Shown piece by piece: positions 1 through 6,473 of a DNA stretch of 6,731 bases. The notes beneath the pieces were generated by a model. The model was not told where the DNA came from, did not search any database, and saw only the letters and a list, made by a program, of their open reading frames with translations. The position numbers and the translations under genes are program-made. Origin of the DNA: an uncultured Rhodocyclaceae bacterium (lineage in GTDB: Bacteria; Pseudomonadota; Gammaproteobacteria; Burkholderiales; Rhodocyclaceae); contig CAJBAP010000058.1 of NCBI GenBank assembly GCA_903950295.1, positions 1 to 6,731 of the forward strand, given 5' to 3'. The first letter of the stretch is position 1. Every line of letters begins with the position of its first letter.

Positions 1-703
1 CGGCGGCGCGGAAGTGGCCGATGTTGGTCATGCAGCTGCCGATGAAAACTTCGTCGATCTTTTCGCCGGCGACTTCAGAGAGCACCTTGACGTCGTTCGG
101 ATCGTTAGGGCAGGCGAGGATCGGTTCCTTGATGTCGGCGAGGTCGATCTCGATCACGGCGGCGTATTCGGCGTCGGCATCCGGCTGGAGCAGGGTGCCG
201 GTGGCGATCCACGCTTCCATGGCCTGGATGCGGCGGGCGAGGGTGCGCTTGTCTTCGTAGCCCTCGGCGATCATCCACTTCATCAGCGTGATGTTGGAGC
301 GCAGGTATTCGACGATGGGTTCCTTGTTGAGGCGCACCGAACAGCCGGCGGCGGAGCGCTCGGCCGAGGCGTCGGTGAGTTCGAAGGCCTGTTCTACTTT
401 CAAGTCGGGCAGGCCTTCGATTTCTAGGATGCGACCGGAGAAAAGGTTCTTCTTGCCCTGCTTGGCGACGGTGAGGTGGCCGGCCTTGATGGCGTAGAGC
501 GGAATGGCGTTGACCAGGTCGCGCAGCGTGATGCCCGGCTGTAGCTTGCCCTTGAATCGCACCAGTACCGATTCCGGCATGTCGAGCGGCATGACGCCGG
601 TCGCCGCCGCAAAGGCCACGAGGCCCGAGCCGGCAGGGAAGGAAATGCCGATGGGGAAGCGCGTGTGGCTGTCGCCGCCGGTGCCAACAGTGTCGGGCAA
701 CAG
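1..703 (-). pseudogene. acnB: Aconitate hydratase B, C-terminal fragment lacking its N-terminal half
   Basis: AcnB interconverts citrate and isocitrate in the TCA cycle using a [4Fe-4S] cluster. The reverse strand reads 234 codons without interruption and matches the family closely. It begins [16 protein letters not shown], continues through [18 protein letters not shown] and [20 protein letters not shown], and runs off the left edge. The Cys in GSCMTN (codon 32-34) corresponds to cluster ligand C710 of E. coli AcnB. The other two ligands would lie outside the window. Counting back from that Cys, the fragment starts at about E. coli residue 487. The codon just upstream (704-706) is TAG, and the next 450 bp have no aconitase homology, so the HEAT-like domain and first catalytic domains are missing. 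Codons inside the fragment look intact, which points to a recent break. An intact copy probably exists elsewhere, or this is a rearrangement or assembly junction. The family call is very secure; pseudogene status is inferred. Confidence 0.9.
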
Positions 704-705
704 CT

Positions 706-758
706 ATGCAGCGGGAGCGGACGGTGATCCTGGCTGGAGCTACTTCCGCACCCGGCCA
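706..758. repeat. Direct repeat, left copy
   Basis: This copy aligns without gaps to 867-919 at an offset of 161 bp. The first 15 bases (ATGCAGCGGGAGCGG) are identical, the middle is diverged, and the last part (TACTTC, two variable bases, then CACCCGGCC) is again nearly identical. It begins 2 bp beyond the last base of acnB homology. The repeat family was not recognised. Confidence 0.75.
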
Positions 759-866
759 GGAGCCGCCAGTCGGGTCAATCCTCCAATTCTCAGGTTCGTT
801 TGCCGTGCTTTCTCGGAAGCAGCCATTGGATCGGCGGCACCCAATTTTCTCGCCTGATTGGCTCCA

Positions 867-919
867 ATGCAGCGGGAGCGGCCATTGGCGGTGTCAGGTT
901 CTACTTCAGCACCCGGCCA
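867..919. repeat. Direct repeat, right copy
   Basis: This is the second copy of the repeat at 706-758. It begins with the same 15 bases, ATGCAGCGGGAGCGG, and ends with TACTTCAGCACCCGGCC. It is preceded by ATTGGCTCCAAT, itself a short palindrome, so the wider unit may start near 856. Related, more diverged motif copies lie at about 759-772, 815-829 and 1073-1090. Confidence 0.75.
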
Positions 920-960
920 CGAAGAGACGTAGCTCGACCGAGAAACATCACGATACGAAC

Positions 961-986
961 GACTGGTAACTGATCAGCAACCAGTC
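961..986. repeat. 26-bp near-perfect palindrome
   Basis: The arms GACTGGT (961-967) and ACCAGTC (980-986) are exact reverse complements, and the centre CTGATCAG is itself palindromic. Overall 11 of 13 base pairs match. Such a dyad may be an operator, a protein-binding site or a cruciform/hairpin. It is about 170 bp beyond the glyA stop, and no gene starts nearby, so its role is unknown. Confidence 0.7.
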
Positions 987-994
987 AATCGATC

Positions 995-1020
995 CCTATG
1001 ATGGCCGGCCCGGCCATAGG
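995..1020. repeat. GC-rich inverted repeat
   Basis: CCTAT, a 3-nt bulge, GGCCGG, one base, then CCGGCC and ATAGG form an 11-bp imperfect stem. The inner ATGGCCGG/CCGGCCAT (1001-1017) is exact. It lies downstream of the minus-strand glyA. No T-run follows on either strand, so a classical intrinsic terminator is not supported, although a transcript-stabilising hairpin is possible. Confidence 0.5.
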
Positions 1021-1152
1021 TAAGGAAATCATTCTGAACGGGTAGTGTGCCAACTTCTGTGCATAAGCGTCTGCAGTGGGAAGCAGACGGCAGGTCATGG
1101 CAAAGGTTTCTCTTACCATGCTGCCGACCTTGCGAAAATCAACCCACAAGTC

Positions 1153-2478
1153 TCAGTAAGGCAATGGAAACCGCTGGCAGAGACCTTCCACTTGGCTTGT
1201 CACAGTTCGCATGACCGCCTCGTTGGGGTGTTCAGGATTCTCTGAAACCATTTCGAGCATGTGCATGATCATCGTTCCGATGGCACGGAATTCGGCAGCA
1301 CCAAATCCGCGACTCGTCCCGGATGGGCTACCGACACGGATGCCTGAAGTGATCATCGGCTTCTCAGGATCGTTGGGGATGGTGTTCTTGTTGAGCGTGA
1401 TGCCGACACGTTCAAGCGCTTTCTCTGCAACGTTGCCTGTGAGCTTGAGCGGGCGGAGGTCGGCTACCGCCAAGTGGGTATCCGTGCCGCCTGACACGAT
1501 CGGCAGGCCACCTGCAGCAAGCGTTTCGGCGAGTGCCTGAGCATTCTCGACAACCTGAGCGGCGTAGGTTCGAAAGGAGGGCCGCAGCGCCTCCCCCAAA
1601 GCCACTGCCTTGGCGCCGATCACATGCATGAGCGGGCCACCTTGCAGCCCGGGGAAAATGGCCGAATTGATTGCCTTGCCAAGCTCAGGATCGTTGCTGA
1701 GGATGAGACCGCCGCGTGGGCCACGCAGCGTCTTGTGCGTGGTTGAGGTCACCACATGGGCATGGGGAAAGGGTGAAGGGTGAGCGCCGCCGGCGACCAG
1801 TCCTGCGAAGTGCGCCATGTCGACCATCAGTAGCGCGCCGATCTGGTCGGCAATACGCCGGAATGCCGGGAAATCGAGAATCCGCGAGTACGCCGAGCCG
1901 CCAGCGATGATGAGTTTTGGACGATGTTCGAGCGCGAGTCGTTCCACCTCTTTCATGTCGACGCGATGATCGTCCGGCCCTACGCCGTAGGCGATGGCGC
2001 GAAACCATTTGCCTGAGATGTTCATTGGCGCGCCATGCGTCAAATGGCCGCCGGCGGCCAATCCCAGGCCAAGGATGGTGTCGCCTGGTTGCAGCAGCGC
2101 GAGATAGACCGCCTGATTGGCCTGGCTGCCCGAATGAGGCTGAACGTTGGCATAGGCACAGCCGAACAGCGCCTTGGCGCGCTCGATGGCGAGTGTTTCA
2201 ATCGCATCAACATGCGTGCAGCCGCCGTAATAACGTCGGCCCGGATAGCCTTCCGCATATTTGTTGGTCAGTACCGACCCTTGTATCTCCAGTACGGCGC
2301 GACTCACGAAGTTTTCCGAAGCAATCAACTCGATCGAGTGGCGCTGCCGCTCGTGCTCGCGCAAGACGTGGCACGCCACATCCGGATCGGCTTCGGCAAA
2401 CGGCCCTGAAGCATGGGCAGGGAATGTATGCACCGCAACTGGAGTTGTAAATTGCCGGGGATCTGACTGTTGGGTCAA
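1153..2478 (-). CDS. glyA: Serine hydroxymethyltransferase-like PLP enzyme
   Basis: The 441-residue product is a fold-type I PLP enzyme of the SHMT family. SHMT interconverts serine and glycine with tetrahydrofolate in the cytoplasm and can also cleave beta-hydroxy amino acids. The PLP lysine is K249 in [14 protein letters not shown]. Other family residues are present: S54 in ELIASEN, Y74 and E76 in [10 protein letters not shown]84, H145 in GGHLTHG, S195, D220 and H223 in VDMAHFAG, R255, and R381 in [15 protein letters not shown]. The last motif usually reads GTPAGTTRG or GTPAVTTRG, so this enzyme is a divergent member. Its wording is closer to alphaproteobacterial SHMTs than to betaproteobacterial housekeeping ones. 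The start is TTG, supported by AGGAG 8 nt upstream and by a normal N-terminal length. It lies 57 bp downstream of the BenE-type gene on the same strand, so it is probably co-transcribed. It may be a specialised paralogue (for example alpha-methylserine or phenylserine type) rather than housekeeping GlyA; the substrate is not provable here. Confidence 0.93.
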   Translation of the reverse strand: MTQQSDPRQFTTPVAVHTFPAHASGPFAEADPDVACHVLREHERQRHSIELIASENFVSRAVLEIQGSVLTNKYAEGYPGRRYYGGCTHVDAIETLAIERAKALFGCAYANVQPHSGSQANQAVYLALLQPGDTILGLGLAAGGHLTHGAPMNISGKWFRAIAYGVGPDDHRVDMKEVERLALEHRPKLIIAGGSAYSRILDFPAFRRIADQIGALLMVDMAHFAGLVAGGAHPSPFPHAHVVTSTTHKTLRGPRGGLILSNDPELGKAINSAIFPGLQGGPLMHVIGAKAVALGEALRPSFRTYAAQVVENAQALAETLAAGGLPIVSGGTDTHLAVADLRPLKLTGNVAEKALERVGITLNKNTIPNDPEKPMITSGIRVGSPSGTSRGFGAAEFRAIGTMIMHMLEMVSENPEHPNEAVMRTVTSQVEGLCQRFPLPY

Positions 2479-2486
2479 GATGCTTT

Positions 2487-2491
2487 CTCCT
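2487..2491 (-). promoter_or_regulatory. Ribosome binding site deciding the TTG start of the SHMT gene
   Basis: On the minus strand AGGAG lies 8 nt before TTG (2478-2476). No ATG occurs at a suitable place, and the resulting N-terminus has the usual SHMT length before ELIASEN, so this site fixes the start. Confidence 0.7.
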
Positions 2492-2535
2492 GCGTGAGTG
2501 AAAAATATCGGTTTGATGCGATCGTATGTTCTGGC

Positions 2536-3762
2536 CTATCGCCCATCCCCGGCGCCGGACTGACTCAAGCGCGGAAGCCAGCGCGTTACGCGGAAGTCGC
2601 CATGGATCAAACCGTGCGCAGCGAGGCCGGCCACCAGCCCCCAGAACGCCCCGCCCAAGCCGAACAGGGTGACATTGGCCGCTGTCGCCAGGAAGGTAAT
2701 CAGCGCCGTTTCCCGGCCGCGCAGATCGACCAGCGCGGTGGCAAGGCTGCCGCCAATCGCGCCGAGCAGGGCAAGGCCGGCCAGTGTGGTGATGAAGGTT
2801 GGCGGCAAGACCACGAACAAGGTCGCCAGCGTGGTGCCGAATACGCCAACGAGGATGTAGAACACGCCGCAGGCGAGGCCGGCGATATAGCGCTTGGCTG
2901 GCTCTTCGTGCGATTCCTTGCCGGTGCAGATGGCCGCCGTGATTGCGGCGACGTTGAAGGCATGGGAGCCGAACGGTGCCATCAACAGCGAACCCAGGCC
3001 GGTCACCGTGAGAATCGGGCTGGCACTGGTCTTGAAGCCGTCGTTGCGCAGAACCAGCATACCGGGCATGTACTGGCCGGTAAGCGTAATCACGAACAGG
3101 GGAAGCGCGACACTCAGCAACGCATTCAGCGAGAACGCGGGGGCCGTCAGCACCGGCAGGGCAAATTTGAGCGCCACGCCATCAAAACTGACCTGGCCGA
3201 GCCCGAGCAGGAGTACCACGCCGGTGATGAGGACGCCGACGATCGCGTAGCGTGCAGTAAAACGGCGCAGCAACGCATAGGTGAGAATCAGCGCCCCGAC
3301 CAGCAATGGGTCCATGCCGGCGCCACCAAAGGCACCAATACCGAAGCGCAGCAGAATGCCGGCCAGCAGCCCCGCGGCGATGCCCGGCGGGATCATCTTC
3401 ACAACCCGCTCGAAATAGCCTGAGGCTCCCAGCACGATGAAGCCGATGGCTGACAGCATGTAGGCACCGATCATTTCCGCGTAAGGCGTAGTTGGCAGCA
3501 CGGCGATGAGGAATGCCGCCCCCGGTGTGGACCACGCGGTGATGATGGGTTCCCGGTAGCGGTAGCTCAACCACGCGCCCGTCAGGCCGACGCCGACCGA
3601 AACCGACCAGATCCACGAGGCCGTCTGCTCGGGGCTGAGCCCGGCCGCTTTGGCCCCCTGAAAAACAAGGATGAAAGTTCCGCCGTAGTTCACGATGACG
3701 GAGATGAGTGCCGCAACCGTCGGGTGCAGCAGGTCGGCAGGCCGGATGGAAGCAGTATTCAC
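2536..3762 (-). CDS. BenE-family (benzoate/H+ symporter-like) membrane transporter
   Basis: The 408-residue hydrophobic protein has about 12 or more membrane segments and very few charged residues, so it belongs in the inner membrane. The family signature is clear: HPTVAALISVIVNYGGTF near the N-terminus, a WSTPGAAFL segment, and APFGSHAFNVAAITAAICTG at about residues 262-281 followed by KESHEEPAKRYIAG. These match BenE/YdcO, proton-coupled permeases first described for benzoate. The GTG start at 3762 (VNTASIRPADLL) is chosen because AAGGA lies 8 nt upstream and the hydrophobic domain begins soon after. An upstream in-frame start would add 25 polar residues reaching into the regulatory gap. 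The gene is first in a probable operon with the SHMT-like gene and is divergent from the MocR-type regulator. True substrate is unknown; many BenE homologues have no tested ligand. In this context a carboxylate related to an amino acid is as plausible as benzoate. Confidence 0.9.
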   Translation of the reverse strand: MNTASIRPADLLHPTVAALISVIVNYGGTFILVFQGAKAAGLSPEQTASWIWSVSVGVGLTGAWLSYRYREPIITAWSTPGAAFLIAVLPTTPYAEMIGAYMLSAIGFIVLGASGYFERVVKMIPPGIAAGLLAGILLRFGIGAFGGAGMDPLLVGALILTYALLRRFTARYAIVGVLITGVVLLLGLGQVSFDGVALKFALPVLTAPAFSLNALLSVALPLFVITLTGQYMPGMLVLRNDGFKTSASPILTVTGLGSLLMAPFGSHAFNVAAITAAICTGKESHEEPAKRYIAGLACGVFYILVGVFGTTLATLFVVLPPTFITTLAGLALLGAIGGSLATALVDLRGRETALITFLATAANVTLFGLGGAFWGLVAGLAAHGLIHGDFRVTRWLPRLSQSGAGDGR

Positions 3763-3898
3763 GCGTAGTGTCCTTGGAAATGGCTTGGTTGCATGGCGCT
3801 CAGAATGCCTGCAAAATGGTCTCTGTAAAATATCCACTTATGTAAAAAATACAGGCCACTTTCTTTGTGGCCAGCCAGTTGGCAGCTTGGATCTCAAC
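3763..3898. promoter_or_regulatory. Divergent promoter/operator region between BenE-type and MocR-type genes
   Basis: This 136-bp gap separates two divergent genes and its middle (about 3812-3853) is AT-rich, unlike the flanks. CCACTT occurs at 3834-3839 and 3856-3861, a 22-bp spacing or about two helical turns. The second copy is part of an inverted repeat, GGCCAC (3854-3859) with GTGGCC (3867-3872). TGTAAAA also repeats at 3824-3830 and 3841-3847. MocR-type regulators typically bind direct repeats on one DNA face in a promoter shared with their target. A possible -10 for the regulator is TAAAAT at 3826-3831, but no good -35 accompanies it, so exact promoters are not called. Confidence 0.6.
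3771..3775 (-). promoter_or_regulatory. Ribosome binding site deciding the GTG start of the BenE-type gene
   Basis: AAGGA on the minus strand lies 8 nt before GTG (3762-3760). It favours this start over an upstream in-frame codon at 3837, which falls inside the shared promoter region. Confidence 0.7.
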
Positions 3899-5374
3899 AT
3901 GAAGACTCGCGCAACCGCTTATCCGATCTGGAACCGCTTTCAGCGGTCGCTTGACGACCCACTGTCATTGCGCGAGCAACTGGTACGGTTCTTTCGCAAG
4001 GGCGTGGCCGATGGCACCTTGCAACCCGGCATTCGGTTGCCGGCATCGCGCGTACTGGCGCAGGAACTCGGTCTTTCCAGGATCACCGTCTCCGGGGCTT
4101 ATGAGCAACTGATCGCGGAGGGATTTCTGGAGGCGCGACAAGGTGCAGGTACCTACGTGGCGAGCCGAATCGCTGACAAGAAACCTGTTTTGACCGCAGT
4201 TTCGCCTCAACGGCAGCCCGCGCCCGGTTCGCTACGGGCGCGTCGTCTGGCAGGGACGGATTCAATGTCGATGGCGAATCCTGCGTGGCCGCTTACGCCA
4301 GGTTTGCCAGCCCTGGATGCGTTCCCCTATGCGCTCTGGGGTCGCCTCGAAGGCCGCTTCTGGCGTCACCGTCCGACCCCCGATCTCTCTTACGGCGATC
4401 CTCAAGGCTTCCTGCCGTTGCGCGAGGCACTTGCGGAGTATCTGGGCGCAGCGCGTGGCGTCGTCTGCCATCCGCACCAGATTGTCATCACGCCCGGTGC
4501 GCAAGCGGCGGTTTCTATCGCGGCGCTGGCGCTCACCGATATTGGTGAACGTGTCTGGGTCGAGAACCCCGGCTACGATGCCGCCTACCGCTGCTTGGTG
4601 TTAGCCGGGGCTGCGGCGGTAGGTATCAGTGTCGATGCCGAAGGTCTGGATGTTGATGATGGACGGAATCGTGCTCCCGACGCACGGCTCGCAATGGTGT
4701 CGCCCTCGCATCAATACCCGATGGGCGTCACCATGAGTCTGGCGCGTCGTCTCGCGCTGCTGGAGTGGGCCAATGAGGCCAATGCGTTCATCCTTGAAGA
4801 CGATTACGACAGCGAATTTCGCTACGAATGTGCGCCGGCCCCGGCACTCAAGGCGCTTGATGGCGGCAACGGCCGCGTGATTTACATCGGCACGCTCAGC
4901 AAACTGCTCGCTCCTGGTCTGAGGCTGGGCTTCCTGGTTGCTCCCGATGGCTTGATCGACGCTTTGCGCACAGTACGCAATGGCGCGGACTACCGCGTTC
5001 CGATGCCACTCCAGGCCACCGCGGCTGACTTCATCGGCAATGGCCATCTAGGTACGCACATTCGGCGATCCAAAGCGCTCTACACGGAACGGCGGGCGGC
5101 GTTGCTGTCGGCGATCAAGTCGGAAGGCGGCGGATTGCTGACTGTACCGACCGCCTCGACCGGGCTGCATCTGGTCACCGAGCTGCCTGAACAATGTGAC
5201 GATCAGCCTCTCGCGGTCGCGGCGCGGGAACGGCAGATTGGAGTCACTCCGCTGTCGGGATACTTTGTCGATGCTTCCGGAACAAAACGACAAGGCTTGC
5301 TGATGGGATTTGGAAATACGCGCTCGGAATCGATGAAGGGCGCCATTCAGACGCTATGCAGTCTGATTGAATAA
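3899..5374 (+). CDS. MocR/PdxR-type regulator: GntR winged helix fused to aminotransferase-like domain
   Basis: The 491-residue protein has a GntR winged helix-turn-helix at about residues 22-90 (SLREQLVRFFRKGVADGTL, RLPASRVLAQELGLSRITVS, GAYEQLIAEGFL, ARQGAGTYV). A linker leads to a fold-type I aminotransferase-like domain from about 130 to the end. That domain contains ITPGAQAAV, VENPGYDAAY, the SPSHQYPMGVTMS loop, ILEDDYDSEFRYE near 298-310, and the probable PLP lysine K335 in GTLSKLLAPGLRLGF. Family members use PLP as a sensor, either of PLP itself or of an amino acid forming an aldimine, rather than as catalysts. The ATG at 3899 is chosen because it gives normal family length; the Shine-Dalgarno sequence is weak. 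An in-frame start at 3695 would overlap the transporter. Its divergent position suggests it controls the BenE-SHMT operon and itself. Whether it is a PdxR (vitamin B6) or an amino acid-responsive member cannot be told. Confidence 0.92.
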   Translation: MKTRATAYPIWNRFQRSLDDPLSLREQLVRFFRKGVADGTLQPGIRLPASRVLAQELGLSRITVSGAYEQLIAEGFLEARQGAGTYVASRIADKKPVLTAVSPQRQPAPGSLRARRLAGTDSMSMANPAWPLTPGLPALDAFPYALWGRLEGRFWRHRPTPDLSYGDPQGFLPLREALAEYLGAARGVVCHPHQIVITPGAQAAVSIAALALTDIGERVWVENPGYDAAYRCLVLAGAAAVGISVDAEGLDVDDGRNRAPDARLAMVSPSHQYPMGVTMSLARRLALLEWANEANAFILEDDYDSEFRYECAPAPALKALDGGNGRVIYIGTLSKLLAPGLRLGFLVAPDGLIDALRTVRNGADYRVPMPLQATAADFIGNGHLGTHIRRSKALYTERRAALLSAIKSEGGGLLTVPTASTGLHLVTELPEQCDDQPLAVAARERQIGVTPLSGYFVDASGTKRQGLLMGFGNTRSESMKGAIQTLCSLIE

Positions 5375-5443
5375 ACTTGCAAGACTGATTACGGTCGTTC
5401 GGTATTCGCAGGTGACCGACGGCACCCGACCCAAAGGAGCTAT

Positions 5444-5460
5444 ATGGCCTTCGGCGCCAT
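5444..5460 (+). terminator. Possible hairpin with C(UUCG)G tetraloop between convergent genes
   Basis: Between the MocR-type stop (5374) and the end of the TraR/DksA-like reading frame (5496), ATGGC and GCCAT pair around C-TTCG-G, with one bulged C on the 3' side. UUCG loops closed by C-G are unusually stable in RNA. No T-run follows, so this would be a non-classical or bidirectional 3' end at most. The rest of the 121-bp gap shows nothing recognisable. Confidence 0.25.
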
Positions 5461-5495
5461 GACCGGCGGCAATACGTGTGGGAGCCGACGTTCAC

Positions 5496-5837
5496 TTACC
5501 CCTTGACGCAATCCGCGCAGAACGGCGCCGGATCGGCTTCCAGGCGCGCCGGAGGAATTTCCGTACCGCAGCGACAGCACTCACCTTAGCTGCCGTCGGC
5601 GACGCGATCATGCACCGCCTCGGTCTTGCGAATCTCCGTGCTCAGACGCTCGGCCAGACCAGCCGCCATCGCCTGCTGCCGCATGGCATCCGTGCGCGAC
5701 AACCGGCCTCGCGTGGTGTGGTCGAGTTCAACGGTTGCGGCGGCGGCTGTGCAGATCAACTCCCCGCGCAGGGTGGCGAACCGACTTTCCAGCAGCGCCG
5801 CGGTCTCGCCAGCACCAACTTTCAGGGGTGTCTTCAT
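5496..5837 (-). pseudogene. TraR/DksA-type C4 zinc finger protein, interrupted by an in-frame TAA
   Basis: TraR/DksA proteins act in the RNA polymerase secondary channel through a coiled coil and a four-cysteine zinc finger. Reading from ATG at 5837, 83 codons give a charged helical N-terminus (MKTPLKVGAGETAALLESRF through TEIRKTEAVHDRVADGS). Codon 84 is then TAA (5588-5586). In the same frame the sequence continues GECCRCGTEIPPARLEADP, then APFCADCVKG and TAA at 5498-5496. This is a complete zinc finger, C87-X2-C90-X16-C107-X2-C110. Relatives have Tyr at the interrupted position (DGSYG), so TAC or TAT to TAA is the simplest explanation. Zinc-ligand spacing is one residue shorter than in E. 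coli DksA, and the DxxDxA coiled-coil tip motif is absent. No good Shine-Dalgarno sequence precedes the ATG. It could be a recent pseudogene, a sequencing error, or an expressed finger-less 83-residue protein. Confidence 0.85.
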
Positions 5838-5933
5838 CCATCAGCGCAGCAACAAAGTGGGAACGGTCGCCGAACGTAGCCGGTCCGAAGTCTTGCTGCC
5901 GAGAAACAGGCTACGCGGCGGCGAGTGGGCGTA

Positions 5934-5953
5934 GGCGCCTGCCGGCGGGCGCT
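5934..5953. repeat. GC-rich inverted repeat downstream of the redoxin gene
   Basis: GCGCC-T-GCC and GGC-G-GGCGC form an 18-bp near-palindrome (one T/G wobble), extended by one G/T pair. It lies 35 bp past the redoxin stop codon on the minus strand. No T-run follows, so a terminator role is doubtful. The remainder of 5838-5987 holds only a loose CGTAGCC/GGCTACG pair (5875-5881, 5909-5915). Confidence 0.35.
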
Positions 5954-5987
5954 CTAACCTGGCCTTCGCCAACTGAAGCCGCTCCCC

Positions 5988-6473
5988 TTACGCCGGTTCC
6001 GTGATGAGGCTATCAATGTCCGCGACCATCTGCTGGTCCGGCTCGACGCCAAAATGCTGTTTGCGCAAACGCCCGGCCCGGTCGATCAGCAGGCTTGTCG
6101 GCGTGCCTTGCATCGCGTAGGCGTGCATGGTTTGGGGGATCGGTCCGTCAGCACTTGCCTGGTCTACCGCCACCGGGAAGGGGATGCGGAACTCGTGCAG
6201 ATAGACCGCGAGCGCCGCCGGCGTCATGACCTCGTGATGTTCGAATACGGTGTGCAAGCCGATCACCGCCACGTCGCTGTCCGGCCGGCCTTGTTGATAG
6301 CGCTGCCACAAGCGCACCGCCTGCGGCCCTCCCTGCATTACGCAGGCCGGACACAGCATCTGAAACGCATGGACCAGCACCACCTTGCCGCGCAATTCAT
6401 CCAGCGTTATGGCGCGATTGCTGTTGAGCCACTGCGAAACGCGCAGGGCGGGGGCGGCGGAACCCCGATTCAA
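5988..6473 (-). CDS. Redoxin/TlpA-like thioredoxin-fold protein with CPAC motif
   Basis: With the TTG start at 6473 the product has 161 residues and a thioredoxin-like fold. The region SAAPALRVSQWLN leads into LDELRGKVVLVHAFQMLCPACV, which carries the redox pair C41-P-A-C44. A cis-proline loop follows at about residue 125 (MQGTPTSLLIDRAGRL). The insert containing IGLHTVFEHHEVMTPAAL is typical of the AhpC/TSA-TlpA redoxin group. No signal peptide or membrane anchor is visible, so a cytoplasmic thiol-disulfide or peroxide-related role is likeliest, with no defined partner. The TTG is preceded by AAGG at 7 nt, and its last two bases form part of the TGA of the upstream cytochrome P460 gene, suggesting translational coupling. 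A longer GTG start at 6524 would overlap that gene by 55 bp and add an Arg-rich, unconserved N-terminus, so it is not preferred. Confidence 0.82.
   Translation of the reverse strand: MNRGSAAPALRVSQWLNSNRAITLDELRGKVVLVHAFQMLCPACVMQGGPQAVRLWQRYQQGRPDSDVAVIGLHTVFEHHEVMTPAALAVYLHEFRIPFPVAVDQASADGPIPQTMHAYAMQGTPTSLLIDRAGRLRKQHFGVEPDQQMVADIDSLITEPA

Larger units (their letters stand above)
704..1152. other. Gene-free interval with degenerate repeats and inverted repeats
   Basis: No open frame here resembles a protein; the frames are short and overlap the repeat structure. The left part (704-930) and a spot near 1073-1090 contain variants of one motif. On the minus strand it reads roughly CCAATGGCCGCTCCCGCTGCA, and it recurs about every 44-59 bp in the left part. 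The middle has a 26-bp palindrome (961-986) and a GC-rich inverted repeat (995-1020). The right part lies just beyond the glyA stop codon and has no run of T that would mark an intrinsic terminator. The left boundary coincides exactly with the break in acnB. Confidence 0.75.

Noticed and set aside
14..427. Long plus-strand open frame over the acnB fragment
   Set aside because: It is the antisense shadow of a high-GC gene; the minus-strand frame matches AcnB throughout.
706..969. Plus-strand open frame starting in the first repeat copy
   Set aside because: The translation has no domain, runs through both repeat copies, and has no convincing ribosome binding site.
995..1020. Intrinsic terminator for the BenE-SHMT operon
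   Set aside because: The stem is strong but no T-run follows on either strand, and it is about 130 bp past the stop codon.
704..1152. CRISPR array or insertion sequence
   Set aside because: Repeats are too diverged and unevenly spaced (44-59 bp) for CRISPR. No transposase frame, terminal inverted repeats or target duplication is visible.
2470..3423. 317-codon plus-strand open frame
   Set aside because: It is rich in Gln, Arg and Gly, covers the BenE-type gene in antisense, and has no recognisable domain; the opposite frame is a clear transporter.
3695..3898. Upstream extension of the MocR-type gene to 3695
   Set aside because: It would overlap the BenE-type gene on the other strand and cover the shared promoter. 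The added 68 residues do not resemble the family, and ATG at 3899 gives normal length.
5444..5506. 20-codon ORF MAFGAMTGGN... after AAAGGAG (5433-5439)
   Set aside because: The Shine-Dalgarno spacing is only 4 nt, the peptide is unrecognised, it overlaps the end of the TraR/DksA reading frame, and its start lies in a hairpin. Not enough support for a gene.
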